A stretch of DNA of 20,523 nucleotides from positions 1 through 20,523 of the IMG/VR virus record IMGVR_UViG_3300034122_002435, one strand, 5' to 3'. Below are positions 8,142 to 13,245 of this stretch, piece after piece. Both the position numbers and the translations under genes were made by a program. The stretch comes from a virus. Positions within the stretch are counted from its first letter, which is position 1. The number at the start of each line of letters is the position of its first letter. The notes beneath the pieces are model-generated. The model did not search any database and was not told the origin of the DNA. It was given only the letters and a program-made list of their open reading frames with translations.

Positions 8142-8939
8142 ATGACCAAGAAAACCACCAAGCAGCCGGAGTTGGACGACCTGTCGTTTCTCGCCGACGC
8201 CACGCCGAACCAGCCGGAGCCGGAGGCGACCAAGCCGGAGCCCAAGCCCGAGCCGGTGCCGGAGCCGGTGCCTATGCCCGTCATCAGGCCCGAGCCGCCG
8301 CCGGTGCTCGCCAAGGCCGAGGTGATGCCGCCGCCAACGCCGATCCGGTTCGGCCCTCGGGGCTTCGAGCCCGACACGTTCGAGGCCGTGCAACGCCTGT
8401 CGCGGTTCTACTTGGCGGGCGACGCCCTGCCCAAGTCCACGATGGCCGGGGCCCGCGACGCGACGGCTGTGCTTGCCCGCATCGGCATCATTCTGGAGCG
8501 TGGCAAGGCGCTCGGCCTGCCCGCGGGCACCGCCCTCGAAAGCATCACGATCATCAACGGGCGGGTGTGCCTCTGGGGAGACGCCATGCTCGGCATTGTC
8601 CTGGCACACGCCGACTGCGAAGGCGTCGAGTGCGTGATGCAGGGCACCGGCGACGACCGCTTCGTCGTCTGCACCGCCTACCGCCGCGGCCGCAAGGTGT
8701 CGCCGTCACGGTTTGGCGTGGCCGACGCCAAGCGGGCTGGCCTGTGGGGCAGGTCGGGCCCGTGGTCGTCCTACCCCGACCGCATGCTCCAGGCACGTGC
8801 TCGAGGCTTCGCCCTCCGCGACACGTGGGCGGACGTTCTGACGGGCACCAAGGTTGCCGAGGAGGTGCTCGACTACGACGAGAACCGCAACCACGCCGAG
8901 GGGCTGGCCGAGTTGATGGAGCGGCTTCGGGCAGGATAA
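8142..8939 (+). CDS. RecT-like single-strand annealing protein
   Basis: 265 residues; ATG 8142 follows AGGAGA at 8131-8136, ten bases after the nuclease stop. Residues 1-70 are an acidic then Pro/Glu/Lys-rich, presumably disordered, tail with repeated PEP. The core (72-245) carries the signature of phage RecT-related proteins: GVADAKRAGLWG (192-203), GPWSSYPDRMLQARARGFALRD (206-227) and ADVLTG (230-235). Such proteins bind single-stranded DNA and anneal complementary strands, working with the 5'-3' exonuclease next door. The long Pro-rich N-terminus is unusual and may dock the nuclease or a host single-strand-binding protein. Assignment rests on the motif block, not a search. Confidence 0.8.
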   Translation: MTKKTTKQPELDDLSFLADATPNQPEPEATKPEPKPEPVPEPVPMPVIRPEPPPVLAKAEVMPPPTPIRFGPRGFEPDTFEAVQRLSRFYLAGDALPKSTMAGARDATAVLARIGIILERGKALGLPAGTALESITIINGRVCLWGDAMLGIVLAHADCEGVECVMQGTGDDRFVVCTAYRRGRKVSPSRFGVADAKRAGLWGRSGPWSSYPDRMLQARARGFALRDTWADVLTGTKVAEEVLDYDENRNHAEGLAELMERLRAG

Positions 8940-9190
8940 CGCGCCCATAGGGGCCGGTGGCGCGGGCTACGGCCGCAATAACCGCCCCAGCGACGAACGT
9001 GCGGACCTTCACCGCACGTCACTCCCCCGCGGTGTGCGGGCGTTCGCAACAAACACCTGGGACCGGCGATCGAAAGGCCGCCGGAGCCCATTGGAATGGC
9101 GCCAGAGCGTCCGTCGGCGGCACCGGCCCTCGTGTTGGGGGTCGGCCGCCGGCGGCTCTGGCGGGCATCCAGACGGCAAGGACGAATGAC
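8940..9190 (+). other. 251-base intergenic region with strong inverted repeats
   Basis: No credible gene. An in-frame extension of the next ORF back to 8957 lacks protein-like character. Two pairings stand out. ACGTGCGG 8997-9004 pairs perfectly with CCGCACGT 9012-9019 (7-base loop). CGCCAGAGC 9100-9108 pairs perfectly with GCTCTGGCG 9155-9163, with an inner CGGCGG 9115-9120/CCGCCG 9146-9151. There is no T-tract after either. A structured leader, processing site or small RNA upstream of the 9191 gene is possible. No -10-like element was identified. Confidence 0.4.
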
Positions 9191-9772
9191 ATGAAGACGA
9201 TTCTGGCGACGATCAAGGGCACGACCTCTCTCCTCCAGCACCGCTTCGGCGAGAAGGCCGAAATCGCGGTGCAGGCCAACACCCGCCGCATGAAGGTCGA
9301 GGCGAACACGGCGACGCCGCGTGACGCCGCCGAGCAGGTGTCCTACCAGCGTGACGACGGCACGTTCTACTTCCCCGGTGCGGCGGTTGGCCGCCTGATC
9401 CGCGAGGCCGGTGGCGGCCACAAGATCAAGGGCAGCCGCAAGTCGGCGAAGTACGTGGTGCCCGCGGCGGTGCTGGTCATGGACGACACCGTGACCATCG
9501 CCGACGAGGACGGCAAGCCGGTGGGCGACTTCGAGGTGGACTCGCGTCCGGTCGTGATCCCGGCGACGAAGGGCCGCGTGATGCGGCACCGCCCGCGGTT
9601 CGATCGGTGGACGGCGAAGGTGACGATCCGCGTGAATGACGAGATTTTGGATCCCGATTTCGTGCATCGCCTGCTGGTCGAGGGCGGGCAGCAGATCGGG
9701 CTGGGCGACTTCCGGCCCGAGAAGGGCGGGCCGTTCGGCACGTTCATCGTGACGGAGTGGTCGGAGAAGTAA
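9191..9772 (+). CDS. Unknown early phage protein with RAMP/Cas7-like sequence features
   Basis: 193 residues from ATG 9191; the long upstream extension is rejected because it overlaps structured, non-protein-like DNA. A GCAAGGACGA lies at 9177-9186. Features: a leading strand ATIKGTTSLLQHRF, a FYFPGAAVGRLIREAG block (59-74) like the IPGSSLKGALR helix of Cas7/RAMP proteins, a strand-rich middle (YVVPAAVLVMDD, VVIPATKGRVMRHRPRFDRW), and a C-terminal glycine-rich loop GGQQIGLGDFRPEKGGPFGTFIV (165-187) like RAMP G-loops. No Cas genes or CRISPR are nearby, so this is not a CRISPR system. Placement after RecE/RecT suggests nucleic-acid binding in recombination or replication. Fold assignment is inference; the gene itself is firm. 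Confidence 0.75.
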   Translation: MKTILATIKGTTSLLQHRFGEKAEIAVQANTRRMKVEANTATPRDAAEQVSYQRDDGTFYFPGAAVGRLIREAGGGHKIKGSRKSAKYVVPAAVLVMDDTVTIADEDGKPVGDFEVDSRPVVIPATKGRVMRHRPRFDRWTAKVTIRVNDEILDPDFVHRLLVEGGQQIGLGDFRPEKGGPFGTFIVTEWSEK

Positions 9773-9856
9773 ACAACGAGGCCGGGAGCGGCGGGGCGGG
9801 GCAGGGCTCGGCAAGGCGAGGCCAGGCGGGGCGGGGCAAGGCAAGGCAGGGCAAGG

Positions 9857-9891
9857 AACATCCGCAACGGCGAAAGCCGGGGCGGGTGGTT
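9857..9891 (+). other. Hairpin A of the array (GAAA loop)
   Basis: AAC 9857-9859 pairs with GTT 9889-9891, then a bulged G at 9888, ATCCGC 9860-9865 with GCGGGT 9882-9887 (one T-G pair), an internal loop, and CGGC 9868-9871 with GCCG 9876-9879 capped by GAAA. Confidence 0.75.
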
Positions 9892-9981
9892 TGCGGCGGC
9901 GCGGGGCCGGGTGTGGTCTGGCTTGGCAGGGCTGGGCTTGGCGGGGCGTGGCAAGGCGAGGCGGGGCAAGGCACGGCAAGG

Positions 9982-10016
9982 AACATCCACCGCAGCGGAA
10001 GCGGCGGTGGGTGGTT
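9982..10016 (+). other. Hairpin B of the array (GGAA loop)
   Basis: AAC 9982-9984/GTT 10014-10016, bulged G 10013, ATCCACCGC 9985-9993/GCGGTGGGT 10004-10012 (nine pairs, one T-G), an A/G mismatch, GC/GC, and a GGAA tetraloop at 9997-10000. Confidence 0.78.
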
Positions 10017-10117
10017 TGGACGCGCGGCCAGGCGGGGCTGGGCAAGGCCGGGCGGGGCGGGGCACGGCATGGCAAGGCACGGCGAGGTCAGGCGGGGCGT
10101 GGCAGGGCAAGGCATGG

Positions 10118-10152
10118 AACATCCGCACGAGAGGAATCGCGTGCGGGTGGTT
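10118..10152 (+). other. Hairpin C of the array (GGAA loop)
   Basis: AAC 10118-10120/GTT 10150-10152, bulged G 10149, ATCCGCACG 10121-10129/CGTGCGGGT 10140-10148. The stem sequence differs from B at several pairs, each compensated on the other side. Then an A/G mismatch, GA/TC, and a GGAA loop at 10133-10136. Confidence 0.78.
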
Positions 10153-10233
10153 TGGACGCTGGGCTCGGCTCGGCGTGGCCTGGGACGGCCGGGCAGGGCT
10201 AGGTGCGGCACGGCGCGGCGCGGCAAGGCACGG

Positions 10234-10268
10234 AACATCCACCGCGGCGACAGCGGCGGTGGGTGGTT
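10234..10268 (+). other. Hairpin D of the array (GACA loop)
   Basis: AAC 10234-10236/GTT 10266-10268, bulged G 10265, ATCCACCGC 10237-10245/GCGGTGGGT 10256-10264, inner GC/GC, loop GACA 10249-10252 (the only copy not strictly GNRA). Confidence 0.76.
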
Positions 10269-10355
10269 TGTTGGCGAGGCGGAGCCGGGCCCGGTCTGGC
10301 TTGGCCGGGCTGGGCTTGGCGTGGAAAGGCTTGGCAATGCGAGGCAAGGCACGGA

Positions 10356-10385
10356 CGATCCGTCAGGCGAAAGCACGGCGGGTCG
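10356..10385 (+). other. Hairpin E of the array (GAAA loop, divergent flanks)
   Basis: CGATCCGTC 10356-10364 pairs with GGCGGGTCG 10377-10385 (nine pairs including T-G). The AAC/GTT outer pairs of the other copies are replaced by a CG/CG pairing. Inner GC/GC caps a GAAA loop at 10369-10372. It ends 14 bases before ATG 10400. Confidence 0.68.
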
Positions 10386-10399
10386 GTTGGGAGGTTCAC

Positions 10400-10594
10400 A
10401 TGGACGACGACTTGGAAGCCGTCGCGGTCAAGTTGGCCGCGACCAAGGAACGCGAGTACCAGCACGGCTGGCGGGCGTACGTCAACGGCGCCAAGAGGCC
10501 CGCGACGCATTGGGCGGCCGTCGGCTGGGACGAGGCCTGGCACGCGGACCAAGCGTGCTGGCGGCCGATTGAGTGGTCGCGGAATCGTTGGTGA
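10400..10594 (+). CDS. Small Trp-rich protein, weakly RMF-like
   Basis: 64 residues. ATG 10400 is set by GGGAGG at 10389-10394; the frame stays open upstream through the repeat array but that is not coding. The sequence has a short helix (MDDDLEAVAVKLAATKE) and a Trp/His-rich part (YQHGWRAYVNG, HWAAVGWDEAWHADQACWRPIEW). The GW-x-AY-x-x-G pattern followed by W-x-x-AW recalls ribosome-modulation-factor-like small phage proteins, but lengths and Cys positions do not settle it. It is directly downstream of hairpin E, so its ribosome-binding site could be affected by that structure. Confidence 0.6.
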   Translation: MDDDLEAVAVKLAATKEREYQHGWRAYVNGAKRPATHWAAVGWDEAWHADQACWRPIEWSRNRW

Positions 10595-10600
10595 TTGGCC

Positions 10601-10629
10601 TTGCGTTATCGGCCGCGGGCCGGTATGCT
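10601..10629 (+). promoter_or_regulatory. Candidate sigma-70-type promoter, TTGCGT-17-TATGCT
   Basis: TTGCGT 10601-10606 and TATGCT 10624-10629 are separated by exactly 17 bases, the best-formed -35/-10 pair noticed. Predicted +1 is about 10636, which is also the first base of a perfect 10-base stem in the leader. It would drive the replication-region genes starting at 10758. Confidence 0.6.
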
Positions 10630-10635
10630 GTGGGT

Positions 10636-10724
10636 GCAGACCCCCCAATAGAGACTCATGCAGACCTCATCGACATTCCGACCCCGCACCGTGCCTTGGC
10701 GTACTGCATGCGCCGGGGGTCTGC
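10636..10724 (+). ncRNA. Structured leader RNA of the replication gene
   Basis: GCAGACCCCC 10636-10645 pairs perfectly with GGGGGTCTGC 10715-10724. Inside it CATGCAG 10657-10663 pairs perfectly with CTGCATG 10704-10710. A second GCAGACC at 10660-10666 could compete for the same GGTCTGC, allowing an alternative fold. The structure starts at the predicted +1 and ends 23 bases before the GGAG Shine-Dalgarno (10747-10750). It matches no riboswitch class that I recognise; it could be a regulatory leader or a small RNA. Confidence 0.45.
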
Positions 10725-10757
10725 CACGGTGTCGGGTCGGGCTGTCGGAGAGCGGAT

Positions 10758-11528
10758 ATGTCCAACCTTGACATGACCGACGGAATCTACCGTCGCATCT
10801 ACTCGGGTTTCATCAGTCACCCGAAGATCAACGCTCTGTCATGGATGGCCGAGGCATGGTTCTGGCGGCTCGTCGTGCTGGCGGACGACTACGGCAACCA
10901 TCCGGCAAACTGGCGACTGTTGGCCGCCATTGCAAGCCCTGTGCGTGACATCTCCGCGGCTGAGGCCAAGGCCTTGACGGAGGAGTGCATCGCCCAATCG
11001 CTGGTCACCCTGTACGACCACGAGGGGCAGCCGTACCTGAACATCTCGGGCTTTACCAAGCGGCAGCCCGCCAACAAGAACGGGCGGCGGATTCAACGCT
11101 TCCCGATGAACGGCCCCGTGCCCACTGGGGAATCCGGGGGAATCCGGGTGAATCCGGGTGAATCCAAGGGAATCCGAGTGAATCCGGGTGAATCCGGGGG
11201 AATCCGGGGGAATCCAGTCCCTCCTATACCTACTCCTATTCCGATTCCAAATCCGACTCCTACTCCTACCTCGAGTCCAAGCGATCCGACGCCAACCGAT
11301 GGCATCGGGCCGCGACCGATGACCATGGACGAGCGGCAGCAGGTCAGGCAGGGATTGATTCGCATTGGAGTCGATTCAGGGGCAGCACAGCAGGTAGCCC
11401 TGCACCCGCTGCTCACCCTTGCCATGGTCACGAGCAACATGAAGGCCGTGAAGAAGTCCAAGGGCGTCAAGTCGCAAGCCGCCGTGCTGCTGACCAGGCT
11501 GCGCCGTGAACTGGAGATTGCGGAATGA
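10758..11528 (+). CDS. Replication-initiator-like protein with internal iterons
   Basis: 256 residues; ATG 10758 follows GGAGAG (10747-10752). Met at 10773 (MTDGIYRR) is an alternative. Residues 8-105 look like the N-terminal winged-helix domain of phage replication/replisome-organiser proteins (GFISHPKINALSWMAEAWFWRLVVLADDYGN, then a short strand-rich end YLNISGFTKRQ). Residues about 124-153 are three copies of GESGGIRVNP encoded by 10-bp DNA repeats. Residues 154-181 are a Pro/Thr/Ser hinge, and 186-256 a helical C-terminal domain. This layout (DNA-binding head, origin inside the gene, partner-binding tail) resembles lambda O. It overlaps the next gene by ATGA. Function is inferred from architecture. 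Confidence 0.7.
   Translation: MSNLDMTDGIYRRIYSGFISHPKINALSWMAEAWFWRLVVLADDYGNHPANWRLLAAIASPVRDISAAEAKALTEECIAQSLVTLYDHEGQPYLNISGFTKRQPANKNGRRIQRFPMNGPVPTGESGGIRVNPGESKGIRVNPGESGGIRGNPVPPIPTPIPIPNPTPTPTSSPSDPTPTDGIGPRPMTMDERQQVRQGLIRIGVDSGAAQQVALHPLLTLAMVTSNMKAVKKSKGVKSQAAVLLTRLRRELEIAE
11127..11215 (+). repeat. Nine 10-bp iterons (GGKGAATCCG), candidate phage origin
   Basis: AATCC recurs exactly every 10 bases at 11131, 11141, 11151, 11161, 11171, 11181, 11191, 11201 and 11211, mostly as GGGGAATCCG or GGTGAATCCG. The spacing places every copy on one face of the helix. A lower-GC, pyrimidine-rich stretch (about 11216-11280, CCTACTCC/ATTCC hexamer-like) follows immediately, as an unwinding element would. 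The tract lies inside the initiator-like gene. Confidence 0.75.
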
Positions 11529-11830
11529 CCAACCACGAACCAGCACGGCTCATCGGACCAATCTGGGACGACCAAGCCGCCAGCCGCGTCGCCGTCGCCA
11601 TGTCCGCCATGGTCAGCGAGACGCTCAAGTTGTCCGCCATGCTCACGTCGCATGGCAAGGACCATCACGTGCTGTTGCAAATCGGTGACGTGTACCGGGC
11701 GATGGACGACGCCCTGGAGGCCATCGAACGCCTTGAAAAGCAGGTGCGGGCGGGCAGGGCGTCGGCCGAGGAACGGTTGGAAGTGGCGAAGGTGAAAGCA
11801 GGGCTGAGGCCCGAAGGAGAAAAGCAATGA
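11525..11830 (+). CDS. Small helical protein, unknown function
   Basis: 101 residues; ATG 11525 shares ATGA with the initiator gene stop, implying coupling. After a short N-terminus (PIWDDQAA) the protein is almost all helix (AVAMSAMVSETLKLSAML, VYRAMDDALEAIERLEKQV, ERLEVAKVKAGL), the last part likely a coiled coil. The stop overlaps the next start at 11827. In replication operons this slot often holds helicase loaders or small regulators, but nothing here shows such a role. Confidence 0.68.
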   Translation: MTNHEPARLIGPIWDDQAASRVAVAMSAMVSETLKLSAMLTSHGKDHHVLLQIGDVYRAMDDALEAIERLEKQVRAGRASAEERLEVAKVKAGLRPEGEKQ

Positions 11831-12201
11831 CCGAGGAAAACCTGTTCGACGACAGACCGTTGCAAGCCCGGATCGATGACGCGTGGCGCCGGTTTGCCGC
11901 CATCCGTCCCAAGTCGCCGATCGTCCGGCACGACTCGCCCATCACCTCGCGGTGCGTGGCCGAGCGGCTGGCCGAGTCCGACCGATTCCGCCTACGTCTT
12001 GAGGTGCTGCTGCAGGCCGTGTGCGACGCCGGCGACAACGGCATCATCGACGACGACCTGATCTGTGCGTTTCCCGACTGGCCGCCATCGAGCGTTACGG
12101 CGACCATGTCGCGGCTCCGCAACTGGGAACTGGTCAAGGCCGGGCCCGACACCAGGCCGACGCGGTACGGCAACCCCGCGCTGATCAACCGGGTATGGTG
12201 A
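11827..12201 (+). CDS. Winged-helix DNA-binding-like protein
   Basis: 124 residues; ATG 11827 overlaps the preceding stop, with GAAGGAGA at 11813-11820 as Shine-Dalgarno. Residues about 55-124 read as a winged helix: RLRLEVLLQAVCDAG (helix 1), IIDDDLICAFPDW (helix 2), SSVTATMSRLRNWELV (recognition helix) and a wing rich in Arg/Pro/Thr ending PALINRVW. This resembles phage wHTH proteins that discriminate restriction-like or replication sites. It could be an operon regulator or part of the replication complex. Its TGA provides the TG of the extended -10 before the next gene. Confidence 0.72.
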   Translation: MTEENLFDDRPLQARIDDAWRRFAAIRPKSPIVRHDSPITSRCVAERLAESDRFRLRLEVLLQAVCDAGDNGIIDDDLICAFPDWPPSSVTATMSRLRNWELVKAGPDTRPTRYGNPALINRVW

Positions 12202-12207
12202 TACGAT
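12202..12207 (+). promoter_or_regulatory. Extended -10 (TGATACGAT), leaderless spacing to ATG 12216
   Basis: TG-A-TACGAT ends eight bases before ATG 12216, which has no Shine-Dalgarno. +1 would lie within about two bases of the start codon. No clear -35. Confidence 0.42.
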
Positions 12208-12215
12208 CGAATACC

Positions 12216-12431
12216 ATGCCACGCAACCAGACGCCCGAGCCGCCGCGATCCGTGCAAGCCGTCATCATCGACATGGCGAGAGGCCTGCACCCCAAGGACA
12301 TTCGGCGGCGGGCTCCGTGGATGAACCGGGCGAACGTCACGGCGTACCTGACGGGCAAGCCGATCCGAATGTCGGAGCGGGCCATCGACCAGATTATCGT
12401 GGCGATCTTGGATGCGAAAGGGAAGTTGTGA
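12216..12431 (+). CDS. Small HTH-like protein, possibly leaderless
   Basis: 71 residues from ATG 12216. No Shine-Dalgarno precedes it; a TGATACGAT element lies eight bases upstream. The protein is basic with three predicted helices (SVQAVIIDMARGLHPKDIRRRA, NRANVTAYLTG, SERAIDQIIVAILDAKG), compatible with a small helix-turn-helix DNA-binding protein like those of phage regulators. It ends 20 bases before the next ATG. The family is not recognised. Confidence 0.6.
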   Translation: MPRNQTPEPPRSVQAVIIDMARGLHPKDIRRRAPWMNRANVTAYLTGKPIRMSERAIDQIIVAILDAKGKL

Positions 12432-12451
12432 CCCAAGGCGAAGGAGGCCGA

Positions 12452-12697
12452 ATGACAGACGACGACACCATGGCTCTGCTTGCTCGCGTGCAATGGCTTG
12501 AAGCCGAGAATCAGCGGCTGATCGAGCGTGCGGCACAGGCCGAAGCCGACCGCGACACCCTCGCGGCGGAGGTCGAGGCGTGGCGAAAGTGGTTTGACCG
12601 AGAACCAGAAACAATCATCACCGAGCCTTTGGGGTGGCAAGATGTCATCAACAAGCGGGCCGCCACCGATGCGGCAAAGGCGATGGAGGAGAAGTGA
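12452..12697 (+). CDS. Small coiled-coil protein (paralogous segment with next gene)
   Basis: 81 residues; ATG 12452 follows AAGGAGG (12441-12447), a strong Shine-Dalgarno. Residues 5-50 form a coiled coil (LLARVQWLEAENQRLIE, EADRDTLAAEVEAWRK) followed by a short tail ending ATDAAKAMEEK. The segment encoding EADRDTLAAEV-x-AWR is nearly identical in DNA to one in the next gene, indicating local duplication. It overlaps the next gene by GTGA. Small coiled-coil ORFs of this type are common phage accessory genes of unknown role. Confidence 0.68.
   Translation: MTDDDTMALLARVQWLEAENQRLIERAAQAEADRDTLAAEVEAWRKWFDREPETIITEPLGWQDVINKRAATDAAKAMEEK
12542..12585 (+). repeat. 44-bp direct repeat, copy 1
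   Basis: Matches 12826-12869 with three mismatches in 44 bases, in the same reading register, encoding EADRDTLAAEV-x-AWR in both genes. Confidence 0.85.
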
Positions 12698-13014
12698 GCG
12701 ACGACTATCAAGATGCGGCAGGTATACCCGTCTCGCGACCGGCGGAAATCACGTACCTCCTGCGATGCCTGAGCGACGACTGCGAATGGCGAGCGTTTGA
12801 GGTCGAGGAATACATCAAGCAACTTGAAGCCGACCGCGACACGCTCGCGGCGGAGGTCAGGGCGTGGCGTGAGGCAAACGCAGCCGCAAAGGATCGTACT
12901 GGAAAACTGGCAATCGACCTCATCAATGACGATTGGTCGATATCGAAAGTTGGCGCGGCATTGAACCGCACTGTCAGTTCGGGTGCCCTGACGCGGGCGA
13001 AGGAGGCCAAGTGA
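12694..13014 (+). CDS. Small coiled-coil protein, GTG start
   Basis: 106 residues. GTG 12694 is chosen because it overlaps the previous stop (GTGA) and has GGAGGAG 7 bases upstream; earlier in-frame codons are inside the preceding gene. Residues 1-40 are acidic with two Cys (YLLRCLSDDCEWRAF), suggesting a small fold. Residues 45-68 repeat the coiled coil of the upstream protein. The C-terminus (LAIDLINDDWSISKVGAAL) is amphipathic. It overlaps the next gene by GTGA as well. Function unknown. Confidence 0.66.
   Translation: MSDDYQDAAGIPVSRPAEITYLLRCLSDDCEWRAFEVEEYIKQLEADRDTLAAEVRAWREANAAAKDRTGKLAIDLINDDWSISKVGAALNRTVSSGALTRAKEAK
12826..12869 (+). repeat. 44-bp direct repeat, copy 2
   Basis: Second copy of the 12542-12585 segment. 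A shared GCGAAGGAGGCC upstream of both 12452 and 13011 starts suggests the duplication involved gene-plus-ribosome-binding-site blocks. Confidence 0.85.
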
Positions 13015-13229
13015 AGAAGGCCATGACCGCCCGCCAGTATCCGACTGACATGGACCGCGTGCCGCTATCCGAAGTTGTGCTGCTGCGGCTGGCACCGATC
13101 ACCGATCCGGCCATCCCGCGTCTGGTCGAGTCGATCGTGCGGACGCTGCGGGCGGTCGAGGCCGAGCACCGGCGAGCAACACGCGACGAACGTCGAGAGG
13201 TGACGTTGTGGACGAAGAAGGCCAAGTGA
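13011..13229 (+). CDS. Small basic helical protein, GTG start
   Basis: 72 residues from GTG 13011 (GTGA overlap, AAGGAGG at about 13000-13006); ATG 13023 is an alternative start giving 68 residues. The protein is Arg-rich with one long amphipathic helix (IPRLVESIVRTLRAVEAEHRRATRDERREV). No domain is recognised. It ends 16 bases before the VRR-NUC gene, and the TACACT element lies in that gap. Confidence 0.62.
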   Translation: MKKAMTARQYPTDMDRVPLSEVVLLRLAPITDPAIPRLVESIVRTLRAVEAEHRRATRDERREVTLWTKKAK

Positions 13230-13234
13230 CCCAG

Positions 13235-13240
13235 TACACT
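13235..13240 (+). promoter_or_regulatory. TACACT element, leaderless spacing to ATG 13246
   Basis: AGTACACTGG ends five bases (to TACACT end) before ATG 13246. No Shine-Dalgarno is positioned for that start, so a transcript starting at or beside the A of ATG is plausible. Confidence 0.48.
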
Positions 13241-13245
13241 GGTGC

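Larger units (their letters stand above)
9773..10399 (+). repeat. Five-module array: CNNGG pentanucleotide tracts plus GNRA-type hairpins
   Basis: Each module is a (CNNGG)n tract of 13-17 units ending exactly five bases before a conserved hairpin opening AACATCC and closing GGGTGGTT. Hairpins: A 9857-9891, B 9982-10016, C 10118-10152, D 10234-10268, E 10356-10385. Hairpin-to-hairpin spacing is 125, 136, 116 and about 121 bases, not multiples of three, so the reading frame is not kept. Stems differ in sequence but stay paired; loops are GAAA, GGAA, GGAA, GACA, GAAA. The tracts have C (rarely T, A or G) every fifth base. Long ORFs on both strands result from the lack of T/A-rich stops and are not believed. 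Confidence 0.85.

Noticed and set aside
8997-9019. Rho-independent terminator after the RecT-like gene
   Set aside because: The stem is perfect but the following bases are C-rich with no T-tract.
8957-9190. N-terminal extension of the 9191 gene back to 8957
   Set aside because: The extra 78 residues coincide with strong inverted repeats and have no conserved-looking sequence; the protein character begins at MKTILATIKG.
8873-10376. Long - strand Pro/Ala/Arg ORFs across the array
   Set aside because: Mirror image of the same composition effect; no start signal and no domain-like sequence, and they overlap the 9191 gene on the opposite strand.
9773-10399. CRISPR array
   Set aside because: Repeats vary in sequence while keeping pairing, intervals vary by up to 20 bases, and the spacers are a pentanucleotide microsatellite rather than unique sequence. 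No cas operon is present.
9757-10594. Long + strand ORFs of over 220 residues running through the repeat array
   Set aside because: They exist because the G-rich DNA lacks stop codons. Module spacing is not a multiple of three, so the same element is read in different frames, and the products are low-complexity Gly/Arg/Ala.
10658-10771. 37-residue ORF in the structured leader (ATG 10658)
   Set aside because: No Shine-Dalgarno and its start is within a perfect stem; a leader peptide cannot be excluded but is unsupported.
10573-10776. 67-residue ORF over the promoter and leader before the initiator gene
   Set aside because: GTG start without Shine-Dalgarno, overlaps the -35/-10 pair and the paired leader, and shows no protein-like pattern.
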